Shown piece after piece: positions 8,151-15,912 of a DNA stretch of 64,000 nucleotides. Source of the DNA: Halorubrum lacusprofundi ATCC 49239 (GTDB taxonomy: Archaea; Halobacteriota; Halobacteria; Halobacteriales; Haloferacaceae); assembly GCF_000022205.1 (NCBI RefSeq), contig NC_012029.1:2108001-2172000 (forward strand), read 5' to 3'. Positions within the stretch are counted from its first letter, which is position 1; each line of letters begins with the position of its first letter. The notes beneath the pieces were generated by a model. It did no database searches, had not been told where the DNA came from, and worked only from the letters and a program-made list of their open reading frames with translations. A program made the translations under genes and the position numbers.

Positions 8151-9038
8151 TCACCCTACACCGAGTCGGATCGGGTCGTCGCTCGGCGCGAGCGCGAGCG
8201 AGACGGTCTCGCCGAGGTCGAACCGTCTGTCCGGACAGACGATCTTCGCCCCGAATCCGTCGTCTCTGGCCGCGAACAGCGACAGCCCCACCACCCGCTC
8301 GCCGTTCGCGAGCACGTCGATCGGGTCCCACGCGACGCCTCGCCCTCGGGCGACGCCGACGCGGGTGCCCCACAGCGACACCGCCGCCCCGTCCACGAGT
8401 TCGTCGAACGCGCCGCCGCCCGCGTAGTGCGCCAGCCCGCCGTCGAGAGGTATCCCGTCGTCGCTCGCGAGCGCCGCGAACCGCTGACCGGGGGCCGGGT
8501 GGGTCGGCGCGTCGAGGACGACGTGCGTCGGGCCGCGCTCGACGACTGCGCCGGTCCCGTCCCACTGTATCGGCTCGACCGACACGTCGACATCGACCGG
8601 GAGCGACCCGCTCGCCCGGAGCGCGTTCGCACCCGGCGCTCTGAATCCGAGGTGGACGTGGTTGTCGACCCACTGACCGAAGAAACCGGACCGCGTCAGC
8701 GGGCCGAGAGCGTCGCCGACCGCGACGCGGTCACCCGCCGAGACCTCCGGAACAACGTGGAGAATCCGCGCGATCGTTCCGGGTGCCGCGCCGGCTCGTC
8801 GGCACCAGTCCTCATCGAGCTCGACGACGATCAGGTGGTCCTCGTCGGCGGCGTACGGCCGGTCCGGACAGCCGACGGTCCGCGTTTCGCGGACGACCCC
8901 GGCGACCGGCGAGATCCCCGCCTCGCTGTCCGGGTAGAGGTCGATCGCGCAGCCGTCATCGTGCGCCGGATACGGTGAGTTAAACCGCGAGAACCGTCGG
9001 TAGCGGTCGAGCACCGACGACGAGAGCGTGACAGCCAT
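8151..9038 (-). CDS. M23/LytM-like metallopeptidase-fold protein of haloarchaea
   Basis: 295 aa. The N-terminal 135 residues read as a duplicated-hybrid-motif (LytM/M23) domain. Visible landmarks are YPAHDDGCAIDLYP (His26 and Asp33), SPVAGVV, ARILHVVPEVSAGDRVAVGD (His94) and DNHVHLGFR (His127, His129). In LytM the zinc is held by H..D and the last His of HxH, and two further His are catalytic; all five positions have candidates here, although the H-D spacing is longer than usual. The C-terminal half (from about 140) is a different, unrecognised beta-rich domain. There is no signal peptide or membrane segment. M23 enzymes usually cut murein peptides, which haloarchaea lack, so the substrate is open. 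The assignment to M23 is by motif inspection only. Confidence 0.6.
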   Translation of the reverse strand: MAVTLSSSVLDRYRRFSRFNSPYPAHDDGCAIDLYPDSEAGISPVAGVVRETRTVGCPDRPYAADEDHLIVVELDEDWCRRAGAAPGTIARILHVVPEVSAGDRVAVGDALGPLTRSGFFGQWVDNHVHLGFRAPGANALRASGSLPVDVDVSVEPIQWDGTGAVVERGPTHVVLDAPTHPAPGQRFAALASDDGIPLDGGLAHYAGGGAFDELVDGAAVSLWGTRVGVARGRGVAWDPIDVLANGERVVGLSLFAARDDGFGAKIVCPDRRFDLGETVSLALAPSDDPIRLGVG

Positions 9039-9124
9039 CGAGTCGTCACGAGGAGCCCGACGTGCAAGTGGCCGTCGAAGCCGGCCATCGCGGTCGGTCT
9101 ATGAGACGACCGTCAACCACCGGA

Positions 9125-10804
9125 TCAGTCGTCAGCGGGCTCGATCCCCGAGATCACGAAGCGCGCGCCGCCGGACGCTGACTCCTCGACAGAGAGCTCC
9201 CACCCGTGCGCCTCGGCGATGTCGCCGACGATGGCGAGCCCGAGTCCGGTCCCGCCGCCGAGGGAGACGCCGCGCTCGATTACCTGCGACCGCTGATCCG
9301 GCGGGACGCCGGGACCGTCGTCGGCGACCGTGAGCGCAATATCGTCCTCTCGTCGCTCGATTTCGACCCGCACCGTCACGTCGTCGCCGGCGTGTTCGAT
9401 CGCGTTGCGGAACAGGTTCGAGAGGAGCTGTTCGAGCCGGTCGCCGTCGGCCAAGGCAGACACGTCCGGCCCGTTGACCGACAGCGTCGCGTCTGCGGTT
9501 TCAAGGCGTGACCAGACCCGTCTCGCGGTCCCGTCGAGCGAGACGCGGTCGACCTCGTCGACGGACTTCCCGGCGGTCGCCAGCGACAGCAGCCCCTCGA
9601 TCAGGTCGTCCATCCGCTCGTGGGCGTTCGCGGCGCGGTCGAGTGCGTCCTCGTTGTTCCGGTCGCCGTGGCGAGCGAGCTCCACTGCCGCAGTCGCCGC
9701 CGCGAGCGGATTCCGGAGGTCGTGGGAGACGACGCCGGCGAAATCCTCCAACCGCTCGTTTTGCCGCTCTAACTCGACCTCGCGGCGCTCCAGTTCGGTC
9801 TGTCGACGCTCGCGTTCGGTCACGTCACGGAGCAGGAACACGTGCCCGCGATCGGTCCCGCGGGGGTCGGTGATCGGGTCCTCTTGGATGTCGAACTGCC
9901 GCCCGCCGATCGATATCGGGTGTTCCACCCCGACCTCCAAGAGCGGGAACACGTTCGACAGCGAAGAGCCGACCGCGTCGGACGGAAGGAGTTCCTCTGC
10001 CGCTGGGTTGAGGTCACGTATCCGACCGTCAGAGCCGGCGACGATCACGGGGTCCTGCATCACCTCGACGGCCGTGTCGCGCGCGACGACGGCGGCGTCG
10101 AGCGTCCCGAGCCAGAAGACGGTCCCGTACAGGAAGACGCCGTGGACCACGAGCCCCGCCGGGAACCACGCGAGGTGCGCGTAGCTCCCTACGTCGACGA
10201 CCGTGACGATGCCGCCCAGAAACGGAAACAAGGTTCCGAGCAGGATCACGAACGTCTGAAGACGGTAGCGGTTTCCCGTCCGCCGGTACAGATCGACCAC
10301 GACGAGGACACCGGCGATACACAGCCCGTAGGCGTACAGTACGAACGCCACATCCGCGATCCCGAGCCCGAACGAGAGCAGCGTGAACGGCCCCTCGACG
10401 ACGGCTGCCAGCGAGCGTCGCGAGAGCCCGTGGGTCCCGCTCGACCAGGCGGTCAACACCCAGACGAACGGCGGGGCCGCGAGCGCGACAGTCCGGTTCT
10501 CCGTGCGCCACCGGTCGTGGCCGGAGAACGCCAGCACGAACGCCATCCAGATGCCGGGGACCGCGGCGACGAGCGGCGTTGAGAGGTTGAGTGCGACGAT
10601 CATCGCTAGTTCGCTCGCGCTCGCGACTCTAACGGCGTACAGAAGCGAGACGGCACCGCCACAGAACAGGTAAAGCGAGACCTCGGTGCCGCCCGGTTCG
10701 TCACGGTCGACCCACGCGACGCGGCCGAGCCAGACTCCGATGACCCCGGCGAGGAGGCAGGCTGCGAGGTACGCCTGCACCGGCAGTGCGCCGAGATCGC
10801 TCAT
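9125..10804 (-). CDS. Membrane sensor histidine kinase (7TM-PAS-HisKA-HATPase)
   Basis: 559 aa. Residues 1 to about 235 hold seven hydrophobic segments like the 7TM sensor domain of haloarchaeal kinases. A PAS domain (about 245-330, DPVIVAGSDGRIRDLNPAAE) follows, then a coiled-coil linker rich in Glu and Arg. The HisKA domain has the phospho-acceptor His361 in VVSHDLRNPLAAATAAVEL. The HATPase domain has the N-box LLSNLFRNAIEHAG, DDGPGVP and GGGTGLGLAIV. It should autophosphorylate and pass phosphate to a response regulator, but none is encoded next to it. Signal unknown. Confidence 0.92.
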   Translation of the reverse strand: MSDLGALPVQAYLAACLLAGVIGVWLGRVAWVDRDEPGGTEVSLYLFCGGAVSLLYAVRVASASELAMIVALNLSTPLVAAVPGIWMAFVLAFSGHDRWRTENRTVALAAPPFVWVLTAWSSGTHGLSRRSLAAVVEGPFTLLSFGLGIADVAFVLYAYGLCIAGVLVVVDLYRRTGNRYRLQTFVILLGTLFPFLGGIVTVVDVGSYAHLAWFPAGLVVHGVFLYGTVFWLGTLDAAVVARDTAVEVMQDPVIVAGSDGRIRDLNPAAEELLPSDAVGSSLSNVFPLLEVGVEHPISIGGRQFDIQEDPITDPRGTDRGHVFLLRDVTERERRQTELERREVELERQNERLEDFAGVVSHDLRNPLAAATAAVELARHGDRNNEDALDRAANAHERMDDLIEGLLSLATAGKSVDEVDRVSLDGTARRVWSRLETADATLSVNGPDVSALADGDRLEQLLSNLFRNAIEHAGDDVTVRVEIERREDDIALTVADDGPGVPPDQRSQVIERGVSLGGGTGLGLAIVGDIAEAHGWELSVEESASGGARFVISGIEPADD

Positions 10805-10932
10805 CGTTACCTGACACAGTCAGAGGGCCGGCAAAACCTTTGTGTCACGCGCTCGTCGCCCTCCCGAGCGGCGAACGACGCGCGTCGGACGCGCGCCGCA
10901 AGTCGCTTGTCTGATCGCCTCCTGAAGGCGGT

Positions 10933-11646
10933 ATGCGCGTGCTCAGAGGTCGCGACCCTCGCCCCGCAGTGGACCGCGAGCACACGGCGGCGCTGCTCGC
11001 CGACGCGAGCGACGGGACGCCGGGAGTTCGGGTGTGGACGCCGCCCCGTCAGGTCGCCTTCGGACGCCGCGATGCACGAGAGCCGGGATTCGGGCGAGCG
11101 AAGCGGCTTGCCGCCGAGCGAGGGTTCGAGCCGATCGAACGCGACGTGGGGGGGCGAGCCGTCGCGTACCCGGGCGACACGCTCGCGTTCGCACACGCGC
11201 TCCCGCTCGTCGACGGCCGGGGTTTCGAGTCGATTCCGGACCGATACGAGCGCGCGATCGAGACGGTTATCAGAGCGTTGCGGAGCCTCGGCGCGGAGGT
11301 GTCGACCGGCGAGCCGCCGGAGTCGTTCTGTCCGGGCGATCACTCAATCCGCGTCGCGGGTGGCGGCAAAGTTGCGGGGATCGCCCAGCGCGTTCGGGGG
11401 GACGCCGCGCTCGTGGCGGGCTGTCTGGTCGTCACGCGGGCGGACGCGAGTGCCGTCGCCGATGCCACCGCGGCGGTGTACGACGCGCTCGGCGTTCCAT
11501 TCGACCCCGAGACGGTCGGGAGCGTCGCGGAGGCGAACGGTCCCGAGGATCCGAAACCAGTCGCTCGGGCGCTGGAAGACGCGTTTGTCGACGGGCCGTG
11601 GGGCGACGGCGAACCGAAGATCGACCGGATCGACCGCAGCGGCTGA
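10933..11646 (+). CDS. Lipoate-protein ligase A family protein
   Basis: 237 aa with the BPL/LplA catalytic fold. It has the IERDVGGRAVAYPGDTLAFA segment, corresponding to the RRxxGGGxVYH substrate loop of lipoate ligases, and the catalytic-lysine region GGGKVAGIAQRV. Such enzymes attach lipoate or octanoate to E2 and glycine-cleavage H subunits. In haloarchaea several paralogues occur, and some may serve other acyl substrates. It lacks the small C-terminal LplA domain found in the E. coli enzyme, as is usual for archaeal forms. It stands alone between a divergent kinase and the S6e gene. Confidence 0.8.
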   Translation: MRVLRGRDPRPAVDREHTAALLADASDGTPGVRVWTPPRQVAFGRRDAREPGFGRAKRLAAERGFEPIERDVGGRAVAYPGDTLAFAHALPLVDGRGFESIPDRYERAIETVIRALRSLGAEVSTGEPPESFCPGDHSIRVAGGGKVAGIAQRVRGDAALVAGCLVVTRADASAVADATAAVYDALGVPFDPETVGSVAEANGPEDPKPVARALEDAFVDGPWGDGEPKIDRIDRSG

Positions 11647-11732
11647 GCAGCGATCGGTGCTCGCGACGCGATTCGCGGGCGGGTTGCGGACGGATGGTGG
11701 GTGGATCCCAGGTGGATCGCGGTTTCGACGTG

Positions 11733-11740
11733 CTTTTTAT
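11733..11740 (+). promoter_or_regulatory. TATA box for ribosomal protein S6e
   Basis: CTTTTTAT centred 26 nt before the ATG at 11763, predicting a leaderless or nearly leaderless transcript. Confidence 0.65.
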
Positions 11741-11762
11741 TCGCGGGAGTCTCAGTTCGCCC

Positions 11763-12170
11763 ATGGCCGAATTCAAAGTCGTCATCGCCGACCCCAACAC
11801 CGGTGAGACGTTCCAGCGAGAGGTTGACGGACAGGACGCAAACCGGTTCCTCGGTCGCGATATCGGTGACGAGATCGGCGGCGACGCCGTCGGGCTCTCC
11901 GAGCACACGATCGCGATTACCGGCGGCTCGGACGAGACCGGGCGCCCGATGCGCGAGGACGTCTCCGGCACCCGCCTGAAGGAGCTCCTGCTCGAAGGCG
12001 GCGTCGGATTCGAGCCGTCTCGCGAGGGCGAGCGCAAGCGAATCACCGTCCGCGGCCGCGAGATCGACAACGACGTGGCCCAGATCAACGTCTCGGTGGT
12101 CGAGGGCGACGACGTCGCCGCCGCGCTCGGAGAGGGCGACGCCGACGCTGACGACGCCGACGAGGAGTAA
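11763..12170 (+). CDS. rps6e: 30S ribosomal protein S6e
   Basis: 135 aa starting MAEFKVVIADPNTGETFQRE, a typical archaeal S6e start. The family's middle section is present (LGRDIGDEIGGDAVGL, ITGGSDETGRPMREDVSGT, GERKRITVRGREIDNDVAQINV). The tail is an acidic Asp/Ala run, which is common in haloarchaeal ribosomal proteins. It is a component of the small ribosomal subunit. The start is fixed by the TATA spacing and the conserved N-terminus. A hypothetical gene follows 13 bp downstream and may be co-transcribed. Confidence 0.96.
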   Translation: MAEFKVVIADPNTGETFQREVDGQDANRFLGRDIGDEIGGDAVGLSEHTIAITGGSDETGRPMREDVSGTRLKELLLEGGVGFEPSREGERKRITVRGREIDNDVAQINVSVVEGDDVAAALGEGDADADDADEE

Positions 12171-12183
12171 GCGCCCGTTTTCG

Positions 12184-12651
12184 ATGCCCCGCGTTCCCTC
12201 CGACGACGAGGGCGTCGCCTCGATCCGCGTCTCGCTCGCCCGGAGCGGCGGGACTCGCCGGCCCTGCGTCCGGATTCCGAACGACGACGAGCTCGACGGT
12301 CGCGTCGAATCCGGGACCTGTGAGTCGCTGTCGCTCGCCGCGGGCGACGTAATTCGTGTCGCCATCGACCGCGAGGAGTACCACGCGCCGGTACGGAGCG
12401 ACAGCGAGGGACGGATCATCCGCGGCGCGTTCGACAACCGACGGCTCGCGCGCGAGCCCGGCGAAGGAGCGAACCGCCTCGCCGAGTGGCTCGACGAAAA
12501 CGACCGCGAGCCGGGCGACGTAATTGTCCTCGATGTCGTCGTTCCCGGCGAGCTGTACGGACTCCGAATCCCCGGCGAGCGGACGGTGTACGAGGCGAAC
12601 CGCGGCCCGCGGTCGTCGCTGTCGGACATCGCTCGCGACCTCGACGGGTGA
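12184..12651 (+). CDS. Conserved haloarchaeal hypothetical protein
   Basis: 155 aa acidic protein. It opens with a VASIRVSLARSGGTRRP block, contains VIRVAIDREEYHAPVRSDSEG and GAFDNRRLAREPGEGANRLA, and ends DIARDLDG. From memory it resembles a haloarchaea-only family catalogued as DUF7112, but I cannot confirm this here. No signal, membrane segment or catalytic motif is visible. It starts 13 bp after the S6e stop, so it probably shares that transcript. Function unknown. Confidence 0.8.
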   Translation: MPRVPSDDEGVASIRVSLARSGGTRRPCVRIPNDDELDGRVESGTCESLSLAAGDVIRVAIDREEYHAPVRSDSEGRIIRGAFDNRRLAREPGEGANRLAEWLDENDREPGDVIVLDVVVPGELYGLRIPGERTVYEANRGPRSSLSDIARDLDG

Positions 12652-12708
12652 ACCTGAGCGGGTCGCTCCGACCCGATCGGCATCAGCGTCGACGAACGGG
12701 TCGGATCG

Positions 12709-12714
12709 CTTATT
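12709..12714 (+). promoter_or_regulatory. TATA-like box for the heme operon
   Basis: CTTATT centred about 28 nt before the ATG at 12739, the first gene of the ahbAB-met8-hemA operon. It suggests a leaderless operon start. Confidence 0.55.
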
Positions 12715-12738
12715 CTCGCGCGGACCCGATCCAGACGT

Positions 12739-13824
12739 ATGCAAGAGGTCGACGCAGATCTGACGGCGCTCGACCGCGGGATCATCAACGCCTTTCAAGG
12801 CGGATTCCCGGTGACCGAGCGCCCCTTCGAACCGGCCGCGGCCGCGCTCCGCGAGCGCGGGATCGACGTGACCGGCCCGGAGCTGTGCGAGCGCGTGCGC
12901 GAACTCGACGAGGCGGGGACCCTCTCCCGGTTCGGGGCGCTCGTCAACGCCGAGGAGATCGGCGGAGCGGCCTCGCTCGTCGCGATGCACGCCCCCGAAG
13001 ACCGGTACGAGGAGATCGCGGAGACGGTCAACGAGTTCACCGCGGTGGCGCACAACTACGAGCGCGAGCATCCCCACCTCAACATGTGGTTCGTCGTGAG
13101 CGTCGCCGACCACCCGGATCCCGACAAGGACGGGAGCGACCGGGTCGACGAGGTACTCGCGGAGATCGAGGCCGCGACCGGGCAGGAGACGTACAACCTC
13201 CCGAAGGTTCGCGAGTTCCACGTCGGCGCGAAGTTCCTCGTCGACGGCCCGGTTCCCGACGGCGAGATCGACCTCTCGGATCTGGGGCCCGCGGTTTCGG
13301 CCAGCGGCCGGTCGACGCTCACCCTCGACGAGCGCGACCTCGTCGTCGAGATTCAGGGCGGACTCCCGATCACGGAGATGCCGTACGCCGACGTGGCGGC
13401 CGCGATCGGCGCCGAGGTCGACTGGGTGATCGAGACGATCAAGCGGTTCAACGCGGAGGGGAAGGTGCGCCGCGTCGGCGTCATCCCGAACCACTACGCG
13501 CTCGGGTACACCGAGAACGGGATGACCGTCTGGGACGTGCCCGAGGACGCGCTCGACGAGGTCGGGCCGGTCGTCGCGAGGCTCGACTTCGTCACCCACT
13601 GTTACGAGCGACCCCGGCACGCGGGCGTCTGGGAGTACAACTTCTTCGCGATGACCCACGGGCGGACGGAGGCCGAAAGCGAGCGCCGGATCGCGGAGGT
13701 CAAAGAGCTGATGGACGAGTACTGGGAAGTCGGCGAGAGCGACTGGGACACGCTGTTCTCGACCCGAATCTTGAAGAAGACGGGGATCCGCATCGCTGAC
13801 CGCGCCGACAGCAACACCGCGTGA
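12739..13824 (+). CDS. ahbAB: Siroheme decarboxylase, AhbA-AhbB fusion
   Basis: 361 aa made of two related Lrp/AsnC-like units. The first (about 1-185) has DRGIINAFQGGFPVTERPF and NMWFVVSVAD. The second (about 200-350) has DLVVEIQGGLPITEMPYADV, GVIPNHYALGYTENGMTVWD and WEYNFFAMTHGRT. In other archaea and sulfate reducers AhbA and AhbB are separate proteins of about 150-170 aa that together decarboxylate siroheme to 12,18-didecarboxysiroheme in the alternative heme pathway. These HTH-like proteins are often misannotated as Lrp regulators. The context decides: the next two genes, joined by 4-nt overlaps, make siroheme and start tetrapyrrole synthesis. AhbC and AhbD are not in this window. Confidence 0.85.
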   Translation: MQEVDADLTALDRGIINAFQGGFPVTERPFEPAAAALRERGIDVTGPELCERVRELDEAGTLSRFGALVNAEEIGGAASLVAMHAPEDRYEEIAETVNEFTAVAHNYEREHPHLNMWFVVSVADHPDPDKDGSDRVDEVLAEIEAATGQETYNLPKVREFHVGAKFLVDGPVPDGEIDLSDLGPAVSASGRSTLTLDERDLVVEIQGGLPITEMPYADVAAAIGAEVDWVIETIKRFNAEGKVRRVGVIPNHYALGYTENGMTVWDVPEDALDEVGPVVARLDFVTHCYERPRHAGVWEYNFFAMTHGRTEAESERRIAEVKELMDEYWEVGESDWDTLFSTRILKKTGIRIADRADSNTA

Positions 13825-14498
13825 TCCCGCTGTACCACGACTTCACCGGCGAGACGGTGCTGGTGTTCGGCGGCGGCACCGTCGGGTCGCGGAAGGCGTC
13901 CCGGTTCGCCGACGAGGCGCGAGTCGTCGTCGTGAGCCCCGGCTTCGACGATCGGCTGGTCGACCTCGCCGAGGAAGATCGCGAGTCAGTAGAACTGGTC
14001 CGCGCCACACCTGACGCCGAGGCCATCCACGGGTGGATCGACCGCGTCGACCCCGCTCTCGTCGTCGCCGCCACGGACGACGCGGCCGTCAACGCGGCAG
14101 CCGAGGCGGCCGCGCTCGACACCGGCGCGCTCGTCAACCGGACCGACGTGTCGGCCGGGGACCGTTCGGGCGGCCGAGACGTGCGGAGCGTCGTCGTCCC
14201 GGCGACGATCGAGGACGACCCGGTCAGGGTGGCGCTCTCGACCGGGGGCGCGAGTCCGGCGCTCGCGAAGGCGCTCCGCGAGCGGATCGAAGCGGAGATC
14301 GACGGCGCCGGCGCGATGGCGGAGCTGTCAGGGACGCTCCGTGCGGAGCTCAAAGACCGAGATGTCCCCCCCGAGAAACGTCGGGAAGCGATCCGCCGCG
14401 TCGTGCGATCCGAGGGGGTTTGGAAGGCTTTACAAAAGGGGGATTCCTACGGCCGGCAAGAGGCAGATTCCGTGATCGAGGAGGTACTCAATAGATGA
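13821..14498 (+). CDS. Precorrin-2 dehydrogenase / sirohydrochlorin ferrochelatase (Met8/CysG-N type)
   Basis: 225 aa from a GTG start inside GTGA, overlapping the ahbAB stop by 4 nt. The N-terminal NAD-binding fold is clear (VLVFGGGTVGSRKASRFADE). The family's VVAATDDAAVN segment with a conserved Asp, and the ARG-free STGGASPALAKALRERIE block, follow. The enzyme oxidises precorrin-2 to sirohydrochlorin with NAD and may insert iron to give siroheme, the substrate of AhbAB. Its stop overlaps the hemA ATG by 4 nt, so all three are translationally coupled. Confidence 0.92.
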   Translation: MIPLYHDFTGETVLVFGGGTVGSRKASRFADEARVVVVSPGFDDRLVDLAEEDRESVELVRATPDAEAIHGWIDRVDPALVVAATDDAAVNAAAEAAALDTGALVNRTDVSAGDRSGGRDVRSVVVPATIEDDPVRVALSTGGASPALAKALRERIEAEIDGAGAMAELSGTLRAELKDRDVPPEKRREAIRRVVRSEGVWKALQKGDSYGRQEADSVIEEVLNR

Positions 14499-15838
14499 AG
14501 GAGACGGGCGCTATCACGGGCATAAGCGTCGCCTACTCCCGCGCGACGGTCGACGAGATCGAGGCTGCGGGCGGCGACGGCGTCCGAGCCACCGTCTCGG
14601 ACCTGCTCGCGCGCGACGGGGTCGAGGAGGCGTTCGCGATCCAGACCTGCAACCGCTCGGAGGCGTATGTCGTCACCGACCGGACCATTGACGGCTCGGT
14701 CGCGCTGGAGTCGTTCGCCCCCGAGGTCCGCGGCGGCGCGGTCCGTCGACTCGACCACGAGGAGAGCTTAGAACACCTGATGCGGGTTGCCTCCGGGCTC
14801 GAATCGCTCGTGCTCGGCGAAGACCAGATCATCGGGCAGCTCCGCGAGGCGTACGAGGAGTCGAAGTCCGCGGGCGGCATCGGTCCCGTGTTGAAAGACG
14901 GGGTGACGAAGGCGCTCCACGTCGGGGAGCGGGCGCGCAACGAGACGTCGATCAACGAGGGGGTCGTCTCGCTCGGATCGGCCGCGGTACGGCTGGCCGC
15001 CGACGAGATCGACCTCACCGACGGCTCTGCTGTCGTGGTCGGCGCCGGAGAGATGGGGACGCTCGCGGCACGGACGCTCGACGACACCCCGGTCTCGGAG
15101 ATCGTCGTGGCAAACCGAACGGTGCCGAACGCGGCGTTCGTCGCCGAGGAGGTTGAGACTCCTGCTGAGGCGGTGCCGCTCGCCGACCTCGCAACCGTGA
15201 TCCCGGACGCCGATCTCGTGATCGCGGCGACTGGCAGCCCAGACCCGGTGATCCGGTCGGAACACGTGACGGGCGCCGACCGGCTCGTCTGTATCGACAT
15301 CGCGCAGCCGCGAGACATCGAGCCCGCGCTCGCCGACCGCGACAAAGTCACGCTGTACGACATCGACGCCTTGGAGGACGTGACCCGCAAGACCCGCGAG
15401 AGCCGCGAGGAAGAGGCGCGAGAGGTCGAGGCGATTATCGACGAGGAACTCGACCGCATCCTGGAGGCGTACAAGCGCAAGCGCGCCGATAACGCCATCT
15501 CGGCGATGTATGCCGGCGCCGACCGCGTGAAGGCCCGCGAGGTCGACCGCGCCGTCTCGAAACTCGAAGCGCAGGGTGGACTCACCGACGAGCAGCGCGA
15601 GACCGTCGAGGATCTGGCGGACGCGTTGGTCGGTCAGTTGCTCGCCGCTCCGACTCGGTCGCTTCGCGACGCGGCCGGCGAGGACGACTGGGAGACGATC
15701 CGCACCGCGCTCCGGCTGTTCGACCCCGAATTCGACACGCTGCCGGAGGGTCCGGGAGCGAGCGGATCTGGGCACGACGCGGCACCCGGCGACATTGAGG
15801 TCCCGCCCGGCTCGGTCGCCGAGGAACTCGACGACTGA
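14495..15838 (+). CDS. hemA: Glutamyl-tRNA reductase HemA
   Basis: 447 aa. It reduces Glu-tRNA(Glu) to glutamate-1-semialdehyde with NADPH, the first committed step of tetrapyrrole synthesis. The catalytic cysteine is Cys52 in AIQTCNRSEAY. Further landmarks are SGLESLVLGEDQIIGQLREAY, the NADPH fold VVVGAGEMGTLAARTL, and DIAQPRDIEP. The C-terminal dimerisation helices follow, and the tail is a Gly/Ser/Asp-rich extension. Third gene of the overlapping heme operon. Confidence 0.95.
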   Translation: MKETGAITGISVAYSRATVDEIEAAGGDGVRATVSDLLARDGVEEAFAIQTCNRSEAYVVTDRTIDGSVALESFAPEVRGGAVRRLDHEESLEHLMRVASGLESLVLGEDQIIGQLREAYEESKSAGGIGPVLKDGVTKALHVGERARNETSINEGVVSLGSAAVRLAADEIDLTDGSAVVVGAGEMGTLAARTLDDTPVSEIVVANRTVPNAAFVAEEVETPAEAVPLADLATVIPDADLVIAATGSPDPVIRSEHVTGADRLVCIDIAQPRDIEPALADRDKVTLYDIDALEDVTRKTRESREEEAREVEAIIDEELDRILEAYKRKRADNAISAMYAGADRVKAREVDRAVSKLEAQGGLTDEQRETVEDLADALVGQLLAAPTRSLRDAAGEDDWETIRTALRLFDPEFDTLPEGPGASGSGHDAAPGDIEVPPGSVAEELDD

Positions 15839-15912
15839 GCGCGGCTCACCGACCGCGCCGTGGCTTTCTAGATAACTCACCAAACCCGTGAGCGACCGCG
15901 ACGCCGGCCTGC

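Noticed and set aside
12739-13824. Annotation as a double Lrp/AsnC transcription factor
   Set aside because: The operon with siroheme-forming enzyme and hemA and the AhbA/AhbB-like segments fit siroheme decarboxylase better.
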